Origin: an uncultured Oscillospiraceae bacterium
GTDB taxonomy: Bacteria; Bacillota; Clostridia; Oscillospirales; Oscillospiraceae
Length of the DNA: 32,847 nt
Direction: 5' to 3'
Assembly (NCBI GenBank): GCA_934573855.1
Contig: CAKTMF010000013.1
Span: 1 to 32,847 of the forward strand
This document shows, piece by piece, positions 1 to 8,682 of the stretch (the first letter of the stretch is position 1; each line of letters opens with the position of its first letter). The notes under the pieces are model-generated. The model was given only the letters and a program-made list of their open reading frames with translations. It was not told where the DNA came from and did no database searches. Made by a program: the position numbers and the translations under genes.

Positions 1-201
1 CCGCATCTTCTCAGGCACACCTATATCACGAATCTGATTCATGAAGGCGTCGATCCAAAGACTGTTCAGTATTTGGCTGGGCACGAGAACAGCAAGGTGA
101 CTATGGACATTTACGCCAAGGTGAAGTACAATAAGCCTTGGGAACTGGCACCGGTGATAAACCAAGCTTTCAGCACAAATAGTGAAAAAGAATCGGCTTA
201 A
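1..201 (+). CDS. Tyrosine recombinase (integrase), C-terminal fragment cut by window edge
   Basis: Open from base 1 in frame 1 to a TAA at 199-201, 66 residues. It carries the end of the catalytic domain of a phage/transposon-type tyrosine integrase: the box II H-x-x-R at residues 2-5 (HLLRH), the downstream LAGH histidine, and the nucleophile tyrosine in MDIYAKV, followed by a short charged tail. In the family this enzyme inserts and excises integrative elements by strand exchange. The N-terminal DNA-binding part lies upstream of the window, so it may be intact. Next comes a broken rhuM-like gene, which fits the edge of an integrated element. The family call is firm; which element it served is unknown. 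Confidence 0.85.
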   Translation, partial: PHLLRHTYITNLIHEGVDPKTVQYLAGHENSKVTMDIYAKVKYNKPWELAPVINQAFSTNSEKESA

Positions 202-317
202 TTGATGGGTTAACTCGTAGGGGAAACGGCAAGACAGAACGGAGAAACGCTTGAAAATACAGGGGAAAAGGCGAAAAACTGATTCAGTACGGGCTAAGAG
301 CCGGGAGGATAAAGAGA
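202..317. other. Short intergenic gap, no gene seen
   Basis: There is no convincing reading frame between the integrase stop and the rhuM-like start. A GGGAGG ribosome binding site sits at 303-308, nine bases before the ATG at 318. Confidence 0.5.
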
Positions 318-1137
318 ATGGATGAGAACATGGCGCTTACCCCGTACGAGACAAGAGAAATTCTGTTTTATAAGACCGATAACGGCGATGTCAAGGTTGA
401 AATTCTGCTATATCAGGAAAATTTGTGGCTGACACAGGCAAAGATGGCGGAGCTGTTTGAGGTGCAGAAAGCGGCCATCTCAAAGCACCTGAAGAATATC
501 TTTGCCTCCGGCGAATTGATGGAGGATTCAGTTGTTTCCGTTTTGGAAACAACTGCGGCAGACGGAAAAATTATTCCACAAAATATTATAATCTGGATGC
601 TATCATTGCAGTCGGTTACAGGGTTAATTCCAAAAAGGCGACCATGTTCCGCATTTGGGCGAACAGGATACTGAAGGAATATATCATCAAGGGCTATGTC
701 ATGGACGATGAGCGCCTGAAGGAGCCGGAGAGCTTCTTTGGGAAGGATTATTTTGAAGAGCAGATGGAGCGCATCCGTGACATTCGTGCCAGTGAACGGC
801 GCTTTTATCAGAAAATCACGGACATATACTCCCAGTGCAGCGCAGACTATGATGTGGACAGTCCTGTTACAAAAGAGTTTTTCGCCACCGTACAAAACAA
901 GCTGCATTATGCGATTACAAAGCATACCGCAGCGGAGATCATCTATGACCGGGCGGACAGCGCAAAGCCGAACATGGGGCTGACAACATGGAAAAATGCG
1001 CCAGAGGGCAGAATCCGCAAATCCGATGTTTTGATAGCCAAGAACTATCTGGATGAAACCGAGATGGGGAGCCTCAACGAGATCGTCACGATGTATCTTG
1101 ATTACGCCGAGCGTCAGGCGCGTCGTGGAAACATCAT
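318..1137 (+). pseudogene. rhuM-family gene, frameshifted and 3'-truncated
   Basis: RhuM-family proteins are accessory proteins found in pathogenicity islands and mobile elements; their biochemical role is not established. The first part (318 to about 570) reads YETREILFYKT...VKVEILLYQENLWLTQAKMAELF, the usual RhuM start. At 566-570 there is a run of five A. Adding one A restores the expected continuation NYSTKYYNLDAIIAVGYRVNS and joins it to the second frame (644 onward: MFRIWANRILKEYIIKGYVMDDERL). That frame keeps family similarity to about ERQARRGNIM near 1135, where it switches abruptly into ABC-transporter sequence, so the normal C-terminus is lost. Two lesions make it a pseudogene; the A-run difference alone could be slippage or a sequencing error. 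Confidence 0.8.
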
Positions 1138-1400
1138 GTATGGCCATGCAGGACGCGAACTATCAGCTTTTCGCCGAGAGCGTGGAGGCCGAATGTACGT
1201 TCAGCATCAAGCGCCCGGACACGGAGCTTGCGGCGAAAACGCTTGAGGATCTGGGGCTTGCACCGATCCGTGAGCGTCACCCGAACACGCTGTCCGGCGG
1301 GCAGAAGCAGCGACTTGCGGCTGCGCCCGCCATGGTCTGCGGCAAAGAGCTTCTGGTGTTCGACGAGCCGACCAGCGGGCTGGACCATGACAGTATGGCG
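1138..1400 (+). pseudogene. ABC transporter ATPase fragment (ECF/CbiO-type), internal piece
   Basis: In the frame of 1053-1430, similarity begins at MAMQDANYQLFAESVEAE and continues through an ABC signature LSGGQKQRLA and Walker B LLVFDEPTSGLD. This is the second half of an ATP-binding subunit of the kind that energises ECF vitamin importers or related exporters. The first half, with the Walker A loop, is absent; the piece begins at the break of the rhuM-like gene. It loses similarity just after HDSMAR (about 1400) and meets a stop at 1430. It has no start signal, so it is a fused remnant. The exact ends are estimated from where similarity stops. Confidence 0.75.
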
Positions 1401-1426
1401 CGGCGTTTCAGAGTCTACCGTTTTTT

Positions 1427-3020
1427 GTGATGACAAGGGTCATCGGCAAGCTGCTGGCCGGGAATAAAGAATTCGCCGGTTATTTGACCGGCTGCGCGGT
1501 GATGGCGGCGTTCTGGCTGATGCGGGTGCTGTTTCACTCACTGTCCACGGTGCAGTCGCACAAGGTGACGTTTGCCGTGCTTGGCAGCATGCAAACAGGG
1601 ACTTCAGAAGCTTGCGCGGATGCCGCTGGGCGACGTGCAGGACAAAGGCTCCGTGGAGCTGAAAAACATCCTCGTCGAGCGGGTGGACAGCATCGAACCG
1701 ACGCTCACCCACGCCATCCCCGAAATGAGCAGCAACGTGGCCGTCGTGCTGGCGACGCTTGCGTATCTCTTCGTTCTCGACTGGCGTATGACGCTTGCGG
1801 CGCTCATCACGCTGCCGCTCGGCATGGTATTTTTTATGCTGATGATGGCGGGTTATGAGAAGAATTATGCCTGCACAGTTGCGGCAACGAATGCGCTAAA
1901 CGACACGGCGGTGGAGTATATCGGCGGCATCGAGGTCATCAAGGCCTTCGGCAAGGCGAAGAGCAGCTATGAAAAGTTTGTGGCTGCGGCTAAGGAGTGC
2001 GCCTGCAGCTATATCGACTGGATGAACAAGAGGAACTTCTATTTCACCTTCGCTATGAACATCATGCCCGCGGCGCTGCTTTCGATGCTGCCAATCGGCG
2101 GACTGCTGATGAAAAACGGGACGCTGGCGTCGGGAAAATTTGTCATCGTCGTTATTCTGGACATGGGCTTGGTGACACCGATCATCGGCTGCATGAAGTT
2201 TACCGACGATCTCGCCAAGGTCGGCACGATTATTTCTCAGGTGACGGACATTCTGACGGCTCCGGAGCTGCCGTGCCCGGAAGCGGACGCGGAGGCGACG
2301 CGGGGCAGCACAGTGGAGCTGCAGGACGTCCACTTTGGCTATAACAACAGAGAAGTGCTGCACGGCGTGAACCTGAGTTTCCGCGAGGGGACGGTCAATG
2401 CGCTTGTCGGTCCGTCCGGCAGAGGCAAGACCACGCTCTGCCACCTGCTGGCACGCTTCTGGGATGTGGACGGCGGGCGCGTCACGCTCGGCGGGCGGGA
2501 TGTGCGCGAATGCGACATGGACAGTCTGATGCGAAACCTCAGCTTTGTGTTCCAGAATGTATACCTGTTCCATGATACGGTCGCCAACAACATCCGCTTC
2601 GGCCAGCCGGATGCGCCGATGGAGAAGGTTGTCGCCGCGGCGAAGAAGGCGCGCTGCCATGACTTCATTATGAAGCTGCCGCAGGGCCACGAGACCGTCA
2701 ACGGCGAAGCGGGCGGCTCATTATCCAGCGGCTGTCCATTGCCCGCGCGATGATGAAGGACGCGCCTATAATTATACGAGGCCACGGCAAATGTCGACCC
2801 GGAGAATGAAAAGGAACTGATTGAGGCAATATCGGAGCTGACGCAGAAGAAGACCGTAATTTTGATCGCCCACCGGCTGAAGACCGTCCGCCATGCAGAT
2901 CAGATTCTAATGGTGGACAAAGGACAGATCGTCCAGCGCGGCACACATGAAGAGCTTATGCGGGCTGCTTCATCACCGGACGCGAGCAGGCCGCAGGATG
3001 GAAGCTGTACCAGCAAAAAA
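1427..3020 (+). pseudogene. ABC exporter (membrane domain plus ATPase), multiply frameshifted
   Basis: This is a decayed gene for a half-transporter: six-helix membrane domain, then ATPase. The parts are in order but in different frames. At 1427-1600 the frame reads VIGKLLAGNKEFAGYLTG...FHSLSTVQSHKVTFAVLG. A shift near 1590 (about two bases missing) moves to the frame of 1572-2753, which carries RMPLGDVQDKGSVELKNI, the remaining helices, a Walker A loop GPSGRGKTT (an unusual R), and the Q-loop region. Before the LSGGEKQR signature a deletion leaves LSSG. After a further frame change come RLSIARAMMKDAPIII and EATANVDPENEKELIE, with the Walker B aspartate lost. The tail TVILIAHRLKTVRHADQ...GQIVQRGTHEEL survives, and a last frame change gives GREQAAGWKLYQQK near 3020. 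It cannot yield a working transporter. Confidence 0.85.
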
Positions 3021-3025
3021 ATAAT

Positions 3026-3063
3026 AAAACCGCACTGATTTGCATATAAATCAGTGCGGTTTT
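3026..3063 (-). terminator. Rho-independent terminator of the mtnK operon (bidirectional stem)
   Basis: A perfect 16-bp stem (3026-3041 with 3048-3063) surrounds a six-base loop. Read on the minus strand it is followed by TTATTATTTTTTT, a good U-tract, so it terminates the seven-gene operon ending at 3105. It also marks the border with the decayed ABC gene to the left. Confidence 0.9.
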
Positions 3064-3104
3064 GCTGTTCTGTTTATCCGACGCTGCGGGGTATGCTGAC
3101 AATA

Positions 3105-4301
3105 TCAGGCGAGGTCGGCGAAAGCCTGCTCGAAGTCGGCTATGATATCCTCTATATCCTCAAGACCGACGCTGATTCTGACAAGACCCCCGGAAATTCC
3201 TGCGGCGGCCAGCTCCTCGGCGGAGTAGGTGGAGTGGGTCATGGAGGCGGCGTGCTCGACGAGAGTTTCGGCGTCGCCGAGAGAGACGGCAATAGTGCAG
3301 AGCTTCAGCTTGTTTATAGCCTTTGCCGTTGTCTCCTTGTCGGTCTTCAGCTCGATTGCTATCATGCCGCCGAACTTGTCCATCTGCTTCTTGGCGATCT
3401 CGTGTCCCTCAAAGCTCTCAAGCCCGGGGTAGTACACCTTCGCAACGGCAGGGTGCGCCTCGAGGTATTTTGCAAGCTTCATGGCATTCTCGCAGTGGCG
3501 ATCCATGCGGATGCTCAGCGTCTTGAGTCCGCGGGCGATGAGGAACGCATTGAACGGACTCATAACCGCGCCGGTCATATGTACGACGCCGACACCGCGA
3601 ACCTGATCGATGAATTCAGGCTTGCCGACGACAAAGCCCGCGATAACGTCGCCGTGACCGTTGATGTATTTGGTCGCGCTGTGAACAACAACGTCCGCGC
3701 CGAGATCGAGGGGGCGCTGGAGGTAGGGAGAGCAGAAGGTGTTGTCAACGATGACCTTAATATCCTTATTGAAGGCGTGGACGGCGTCCGCAACGGCCTT
3801 TATGTCAATGACCTTCATGGTGGGGTTGCAGGGAGTCTCAAAGTAGACGACCTTCGTCTTGTCGGTGAGGGCAGCCTTGAGCGCGTCAATGTTGTTCATG
3901 TTGATAAACGATACCTTCACGCCGAGCTGGGTGATCTCCTTGGAGAGGAACGCAAAGGTGCAGCCGTAGAGAGTCTCGTCAGCGACGATCTCGTCACCGG
4001 CGACGACGCTGCAATAGAGCGTAGCGGTGATGGCGCCCATGCCGGAGGCGGTGGCCATGGCGGCTTCGCCGTTTTCGAGGGAGGCTATCTTATCCTCAAC
4101 GGCGTTGGTGGAGGGGTTTGCGGGGCGGGAGTATACGTATCCGGTCTCGGTGCCGGCAAATCTCGCGCCGCCCTGCTCGACGGTCTCGAACATGAAGGTG
4201 GAGGTCTGGTAGATAGGATCGCAGAGCGCACCGGCGCTGTTTTTGCGCTTGCCTACATGAATCTGACGGGTCGAAAAGCCCAGTTTCTTTTTCATTTCCA
4301 T
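3105..4301 (-). CDS. megL: L-methionine gamma-lyase (PLP enzyme)
   Basis: The 398-residue protein belongs to the Cys/Met metabolism PLP family and has the usual length. Methionine gamma-lyase splits L-methionine into methanethiol, 2-oxobutyrate and ammonia in the cytoplasm. The PLP lysine is K211 in SATKYINGHGD, the same number as in the Pseudomonas putida enzyme. YGCTF at 112-116 carries the active-site tyrosine and the cysteine (C114) typical of methionine gamma-lyases rather than cystathionine lyases. The tail YSAEELAAAGISGGLVRISVGLED also matches. The start at 4301 follows AAGGAG. It is the last gene of the operon, 34 bases after the alcohol dehydrogenase and just before the terminator. 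A sulfhydrylase (MetY) is less likely because of the length and C114. The sulfur context fits methylthioribose salvage by the same operon. Confidence 0.88.
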   Translation of the reverse strand: MEMKKKLGFSTRQIHVGKRKNSAGALCDPIYQTSTFMFETVEQGGARFAGTETGYVYSRPANPSTNAVEDKIASLENGEAAMATASGMGAITATLYCSVVAGDEIVADETLYGCTFAFLSKEITQLGVKVSFINMNNIDALKAALTDKTKVVYFETPCNPTMKVIDIKAVADAVHAFNKDIKVIVDNTFCSPYLQRPLDLGADVVVHSATKYINGHGDVIAGFVVGKPEFIDQVRGVGVVHMTGAVMSPFNAFLIARGLKTLSIRMDRHCENAMKLAKYLEAHPAVAKVYYPGLESFEGHEIAKKQMDKFGGMIAIELKTDKETTAKAINKLKLCTIAVSLGDAETLVEHAASMTHSTYSAEELAAAGISGGLVRISVGLEDIEDIIADFEQAFADLA

Positions 4302-4335
4302 AATAATGCTCCTTCTTTATCGATAATGATATGTC

Positions 4336-5514
4336 TCAGCGCAGCCCTGCGGCGATCTGGTAGATCTCGCGGATGGCGTCGCTGGTAAGGCCAACGTAGC
4401 CGCCGGTGACGCCGTCTCCGACGCCGTTCATCTCAACGAGCTTTTCAATGTCGTTGGGATCGGCGCCGATCTCCGCAAACGTCAGAGGCATATTGAATTC
4501 GCGCATGAGGTTCTTGAAAGCTTCCACGCCCTCGCGAGCTGTGCGCTTGGGATCGTCAACGTCGAGCTGGCAGCCGAAGACCTTGACCGCAAGCTGCGTG
4601 AAGCGCTTTGCGTCGCTGTGCTCGATGCAGTAGGTCATCCATGCGGGCATTATCACCGACAGACCCGCGCCGTGTGCGCAGTCGTACACAGCGGACATGA
4701 CATGCTCAAGATGATGGCTGTTCCAGTCCTGCTTGCGGCCGACGCCCATGATGTCATTGTGGCAGACCATGCCGCCCCACATGATGTTGGCGCGCGCGTC
4801 GAAATTGTGAGGATCGCGCATAGCGGTGCGCCCCTCGTGAATCATGGCGAGAACCACGCCCTCGAGCAGCCTGTCCGTAGTCTCAACTCCGGGAGTGTTG
4901 GTGAAGTAGCGCTCCAGCGCGTGAGAGATGATGTCGGTCACGCCGCAGGCGGTCTGGAAAGCGGGCAGGCTCTCGGTAAGAGCCGGATTCATGACGGAGA
5001 ACTTCGGGCGGATACAGTCGGCCTCGGCTGCGGTCTTGTCCAAAGTTTCCTCGTTGGTGATGATGGCGTTCGGCGAGCCTTCGCTTCCGGACGCGGCAAG
5101 AGTGAGGACAACGCCGACGGGCAGCGCGGTCTCCGGAGTTTTGCCGGAGAAGAAATCCCAGAAGTCGCCGTCATACGGCACGCCCATCGCAATGGCCTTT
5201 GCAGTGTCTATGACGCTGCCGCCGCCGATGGCGACGAGAAAATCGATCTTCTCGCGGCGGGCAAGCTCGATGCCCTCGTAGACAAAGCCGCTCTTGGGGT
5301 TGGACTTCACGCCGCCGAGCTCGACACTGTAAAGACCGGCGGCATTGACGGACGCCTTGACGCGGTCAAGCAGTCCGGATCTTTTCGCGGACTGGCCGCC
5401 GTAGACGATGAGCACGCGGCTGCCGCCGAATTTGGCGACGTACTTGCCGGTGTCATTCTCGCGGTCGCGCCCGAAGACAAAATATGTTGGGCTGTAAAAG
5501 TCAAATGAATTCAT
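4336..5514 (-). CDS. Iron-containing (group III) alcohol dehydrogenase, BdhA/YqhD-like
   Basis: The protein has 392 residues, using the ATG at 5514, which follows AAGGAGGATAAT; the frame stays open further upstream but no better start is visible. It is an NAD(P)H-dependent alcohol/aldehyde oxidoreductase. The cofactor loop GGGSVID is at 97-103. Metal ligands are seen as D and H in GVTDIISHALERY, then H in HHLEHVMSAVYD and H in CAHGAGLS. Such enzymes reduce short aldehydes to alcohols. It sits 37 bases downstream of the class II aldolase, so the likely substrate is the aldehyde released by that aldolase: acetaldehyde from a 5-deoxy sugar, or methylthioacetaldehyde from methylthioribulose phosphate. 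The substrate is inferred from context only. Confidence 0.88.
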   Translation of the reverse strand: MNSFDFYSPTYFVFGRDRENDTGKYVAKFGGSRVLIVYGGQSAKRSGLLDRVKASVNAAGLYSVELGGVKSNPKSGFVYEGIELARREKIDFLVAIGGGSVIDTAKAIAMGVPYDGDFWDFFSGKTPETALPVGVVLTLAASGSEGSPNAIITNEETLDKTAAEADCIRPKFSVMNPALTESLPAFQTACGVTDIISHALERYFTNTPGVETTDRLLEGVVLAMIHEGRTAMRDPHNFDARANIMWGGMVCHNDIMGVGRKQDWNSHHLEHVMSAVYDCAHGAGLSVIMPAWMTYCIEHSDAKRFTQLAVKVFGCQLDVDDPKRTAREGVEAFKNLMREFNMPLTFAEIGADPNDIEKLVEMNGVGDGVTGGYVGLTSDAIREIYQIAAGLR

Positions 5515-5551
5515 ATTATCCTCCTTCAGTTGTTGTGTATCTGCCGACGGA

Positions 5552-6217
5552 TCAATATCCGCTCTTGTGGCTGCCGGGCTGGCCATAGGATTTGAACTTC
5601 TCCATGACAACGGCCATCTGCTCGTCGGTGAGTATCTGCGGCTGACCGATGCACATTGCGCGGTACTGTAGTTTGGCGATGTATTCCATATTGTTGGCGA
5701 GGGAGAAGGCGCTGGCAATGCTGCTTCCGCAGACGACTATGCCGTGATTTGCAAGAAGCACGGCGTTTGAATCACCGCAGACCTCGATGGCCTTTTCCGC
5801 AAGCTCTTCGGTGCCGAAGGTGATATACGGAGCGCAGGGGACAACGTCGGTGTTCGCGTCGCCGATCACGTAGTGAACGGCACGGATGGGTTGATTGAGC
5901 ACCGCAAAGGTGGTGCAGTACGCCGAATGGGTGTGGACAACGGCGCGCGCTTCGGGCTTGTGCTTATAGAAGATGGTGTGCAGAGCCCATTCGCTCGAGG
6001 GCTTGCGGCTGCCGTCGACAATATTTGCCTCGAGATCGGTGATGGCGATGTCCTCTGGCTGGGTCAGAAGATAGTCCATACCGGAGGGGCTGATCGCCAT
6101 CAGGTTCTTCTCGGCGTTGTATATGCTTATGTTGCCGCTGGTGCCGGGGCAAAGACCGGATGCACTGAGCTTTTTGCCGTATTCAACTATAAGCTCTCTC
6201 TCTTCCTGCATTAACAT
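5552..6217 (-). CDS. Class II aldolase (FucA/DrdA-like), ketose-1-phosphate aldolase
   Basis: The 221-residue protein belongs to the zinc-dependent class II aldolase/adducin family, close in size to fuculose-1-phosphate aldolase (215). Visible features are GTSGNISI near 25-32, SPSGMDY near 43-49, catalytic glutamate E76 in PSSEWALHT, and zinc histidines H95 and H97 (VVHTHSAY) and H158 (ANHGIVV). Family members cleave a ketose-1-phosphate into dihydroxyacetone phosphate and an aldehyde. Because mtnK and an mtnA homologue precede it, the best guess is the DHAP-shunt aldolase (Ald2/DrdA) acting on 5-methylthioribulose-1-phosphate or 5-deoxyribulose-1-phosphate. The start at 6217 follows GGAGG with seven bases of spacing. 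Rhamnulose or fuculose phosphate cannot be excluded, but no matching isomerase is present. Confidence 0.88.
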   Translation of the reverse strand: MLMQEERELIVEYGKKLSASGLCPGTSGNISIYNAEKNLMAISPSGMDYLLTQPEDIAITDLEANIVDGSRKPSSEWALHTIFYKHKPEARAVVHTHSAYCTTFAVLNQPIRAVHYVIGDANTDVVPCAPYITFGTEELAEKAIEVCGDSNAVLLANHGIVVCGSSIASAFSLANNMEYIAKLQYRAMCIGQPQILTDEQMAVVMEKFKSYGQPGSHKSGY

Positions 6218-6242
6218 GAGGGTACCTCCAAAAAATGATTGA

Positions 6243-7676
6243 TTAAATTAGATTCGCTTTGGCCCGGTTTTCAAGCCAGACGGGGTAGTATTCGTGAATT
6301 AAACTGTGCTCGCGGGGGAAAAAGCTTTTCGAGGACTGCGCGCTCTGCGCAGGGAGTCCGAGGTAAACGCCGCATATGTTGACAAGTCCCTGAAGCGTGG
6401 CCTGCTCAAACCCGCTGCAAAGCCTGAGCTCCATACCGGAGAGGTCTGAAAGCATCCGGCACAGCGCTTCCGAGCGGAAACCGCCGCCGCAGCCGTATAT
6501 ACAGGCGCCGTTTGCCTTCGTGAGCGAGATCAGCCGCCTTAGCTGCTCGTATATCGAACAGGCAATGTCTGCCAGAACGGCCCACGCCATATCGACGCGG
6601 TCAAGCTGCGCGTCCATCGGGGAGCGGGTGAAGAAGCCGCCGCGCCTGAGCGGGCGCTGTTCGTAGAAGAGCAGCGATGAAAACGAGGCTGTGCAGCAGA
6701 AGCTGCTTTTTGCGGCGTACTCGCGCTCAAGAAACTCATAGCTCAGGTCGGGGCAGAGATTGTCTTTGACGCGCTGATAGTTGAGCCCCGTCACGCCGGG
6801 GTTCATTTCAACGACAAAGCCGTTGCCGCCGAGGTCAGCATCCGTCCAGACGCGCTGCTGCGGATCGTAATACCGCTTGCTGCTTTTTATGATGACGGGG
6901 GACGTTGTGCCGGATACAACGGCAATATCGCCGGCGGACAGCTCCGTATACCTGAGCGCGACCTGAGTATCGGCTCCGCCCATGACGAACACGGCGTCGG
7001 ACGCGGTGCCGCAGATATCGGAAAAGCAGTCGAGCACCGGGCCGACGGCCTCGCCAGCGGGGATCAGCGGCGGCAGGAGCTCAATGTCAATGCCGTACGC
7101 GGCACACAGCTCCTCGTCCCAGCTGCGGCTGTCGAGGTCATAAAGCTGCGTTTCGCAGGCCTGCGAGAATTCCATGGCGGCAACGCCGGTGAACATGAAC
7201 GCGATCCATTCGCTTATGCTGACGACCTTGCTGATGCGGGAGTAAAGCTCCGGATAGACCATGCGCAGCCCCATCAGCTTCGCCGCGCAGAAATCCTCCG
7301 TCACCCATTTGCCGGAGCGGCGGTACAGCTCATCGCGGCCGATTATGCGATCCATGTAATCGCGCCCGCGGTTATCTATGTTCGGCAGACCGTAGAACGC
7401 TTCGCCGCTGCCGTCTATAAGTACGATGCTCTGCCGTGCTCCGGCGGAGGAGACGGCGCAGATCTCGACGTCGGGAAACTCGGCGTGCAGCTCTTCGCAG
7501 CAGCGGATTATGCGCTCGCCCCATTCTGACGGCAGGAAATACTGCGCGTCGGAATAGGCGCTGTCGCGGTAATAGGTGTTGGTAAAGGTGCGAATACCGA
7601 GGATCTCGCCCTTTTGAGACACCAGAGAGACTCTGGTGTTGCCGGTGCCGAGATCGACCAGCAGGTAATATTTCAT
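6243..7676 (-). CDS. FGGY-family carbohydrate kinase, substrate unknown
   Basis: The 477-residue protein has the two-domain FGGY (xylulokinase/glycerol kinase) fold. The N-terminal phosphate loop is DLGTGNTRVSLV at 8-19. The likely catalytic aspartate is D236 in GGADTQVA, followed by the second phosphate loop SGTTSP (255-260) and the adenosine loop GCGGGF (395-400). The family phosphorylates sugars, often ketoses, with ATP. It starts only three bases after the hydroxyacid dehydrogenase stop and has a weak ribosome binding site, so it is probably translationally coupled. The published DHAP shunt needs no second sugar kinase, because MtnK already makes the phosphate. It may admit another ketose to the aldolase or act in a side branch. 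No specific substrate can be read from the sequence. Confidence 0.85.
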   Translation of the reverse strand: MKYYLLVDLGTGNTRVSLVSQKGEILGIRTFTNTYYRDSAYSDAQYFLPSEWGERIIRCCEELHAEFPDVEICAVSSAGARQSIVLIDGSGEAFYGLPNIDNRGRDYMDRIIGRDELYRRSGKWVTEDFCAAKLMGLRMVYPELYSRISKVVSISEWIAFMFTGVAAMEFSQACETQLYDLDSRSWDEELCAAYGIDIELLPPLIPAGEAVGPVLDCFSDICGTASDAVFVMGGADTQVALRYTELSAGDIAVVSGTTSPVIIKSSKRYYDPQQRVWTDADLGGNGFVVEMNPGVTGLNYQRVKDNLCPDLSYEFLEREYAAKSSFCCTASFSSLLFYEQRPLRRGGFFTRSPMDAQLDRVDMAWAVLADIACSIYEQLRRLISLTKANGACIYGCGGGFRSEALCRMLSDLSGMELRLCSGFEQATLQGLVNICGVYLGLPAQSAQSSKSFFPREHSLIHEYYPVWLENRAKANLI

Positions 7677-7679
7677 GCC

Positions 7680-8669
7680 TTATTTTGCGAGCACGGCGCG
7701 GTTGAAGACGATCCTTTCGAGGTTTTCGCCCTTCAGCCACTGACGGATGCGCTCGTTGAGAATGTCGGCCTGATGCACGGTGACTTCAAAGGAGGAGCCG
7801 CCGATATGCGGAGTAAGGAGGGTATTGGGGCAGTACGCGATCTGGAGATCCTCAGCCGTGGGCGGCTCGGTGTCCAGAACGTCGATGATAGCGCCCGCGA
7901 TGGCCTTGTCGTTGAGCAGCTTTATGAGCGCCTTTGTATCCACGACTGCGGAGCGGGCGGAGTTTACGAACAGAGCGGTGGGCTTCATGGAGCGGAGGAG
8001 CTTTTCGTTTATCATTCCCTTGGTCTCATCCGTAACGGGCAGATGGAGGGAGACAATGTCGCATTCCACGAATATCTTTTCAAGCTCGGTCTTCTTATAG
8101 TGGCCGATGTCGTTGGGGATAAACGGATCGTAGAAGCAGGTGTCGCAGTCGAAGCCGTCCATGATCTTTGCCGCGGCACGGCCGACGGCGCCGAAGCCGA
8201 CGAAGCCGACCTTGCGCCCCTGCAATTCGTGACCCATCCACAGATAGTAGGGAGTCGTGCCCTCGACCCATTTGCCGTCCTTTGCCCACTGAATGGCGGG
8301 AAGGGCATTTCTGAGCTGCATGATGATAAGCCCGACAACAAGCTCCGCGACGGCCTGATTGTTGCGGCCGGGAGTGCAGAGCACGGGCACGCCGTGCGCC
8401 GTGCAGGCGTCGGTGTCGATATTGGCGGGCGCTGCGCGGCAGTCGCCGATGAAGCGGAGCTTGCCGTAGCCGTTCAGAACCTTTTCGGTCACGCGGTCAA
8501 GCTCGGTTATAAGAGCGTCCGGTTCAACGCGCCTGAGGTTTTCAAGCATCTCGTCCTCGTAATAGCGCTCGCCGGTCTCTGTCCAAGGCTCGTATACGAC
8601 CTCCTCAAACAGCTCTTTCAGCTCGTCAAGTTTTTTCTCGGGATAAGGTGCGCGTACATAGACTTTCAT
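7680..8669 (-). CDS. D-isomer-specific 2-hydroxyacid dehydrogenase
   Basis: The 329-residue protein is an NAD(P)-dependent oxidoreductase interconverting a 2-oxo acid and a D-2-hydroxy acid. The Rossmann loop GFGAVG is at 158-163, and the catalytic triad is R239 (NSARSAVVD), E268 (LDTEPP) and H288 (TPHIGG). The start at 8669 (MKVYVRAPYP) follows AAAGGAG with a rather long spacer; an in-frame start at 8711 would add 14 residues and overlap mtnA. It lies between the mtnA homologue and the FGGY kinase, 13 and 3 bases away, so it is firmly in the operon. Candidate substrates are 2-oxobutyrate from methionine gamma-lyase, or an acid formed by oxidation of the sugar fragment; neither is shown by the sequence. 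Confidence 0.9.
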   Translation of the reverse strand: MKVYVRAPYPEKKLDELKELFEEVVYEPWTETGERYYEDEMLENLRRVEPDALITELDRVTEKVLNGYGKLRFIGDCRAAPANIDTDACTAHGVPVLCTPGRNNQAVAELVVGLIIMQLRNALPAIQWAKDGKWVEGTTPYYLWMGHELQGRKVGFVGFGAVGRAAAKIMDGFDCDTCFYDPFIPNDIGHYKKTELEKIFVECDIVSLHLPVTDETKGMINEKLLRSMKPTALFVNSARSAVVDTKALIKLLNDKAIAGAIIDVLDTEPPTAEDLQIAYCPNTLLTPHIGGSSFEVTVHQADILNERIRQWLKGENLERIVFNRAVLAK

Positions 8670-8682
8670 ATGCAATGCTCCT

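Noticed and set aside
3054..4388. Long open frame on the plus strand opposite methionine gamma-lyase
   Set aside because: It is antisense to a gene with clear catalytic motifs, has low-complexity Val/Gly/Arg/Leu content and no recognisable domain. GC-rich coding DNA often leaves such open antisense frames.
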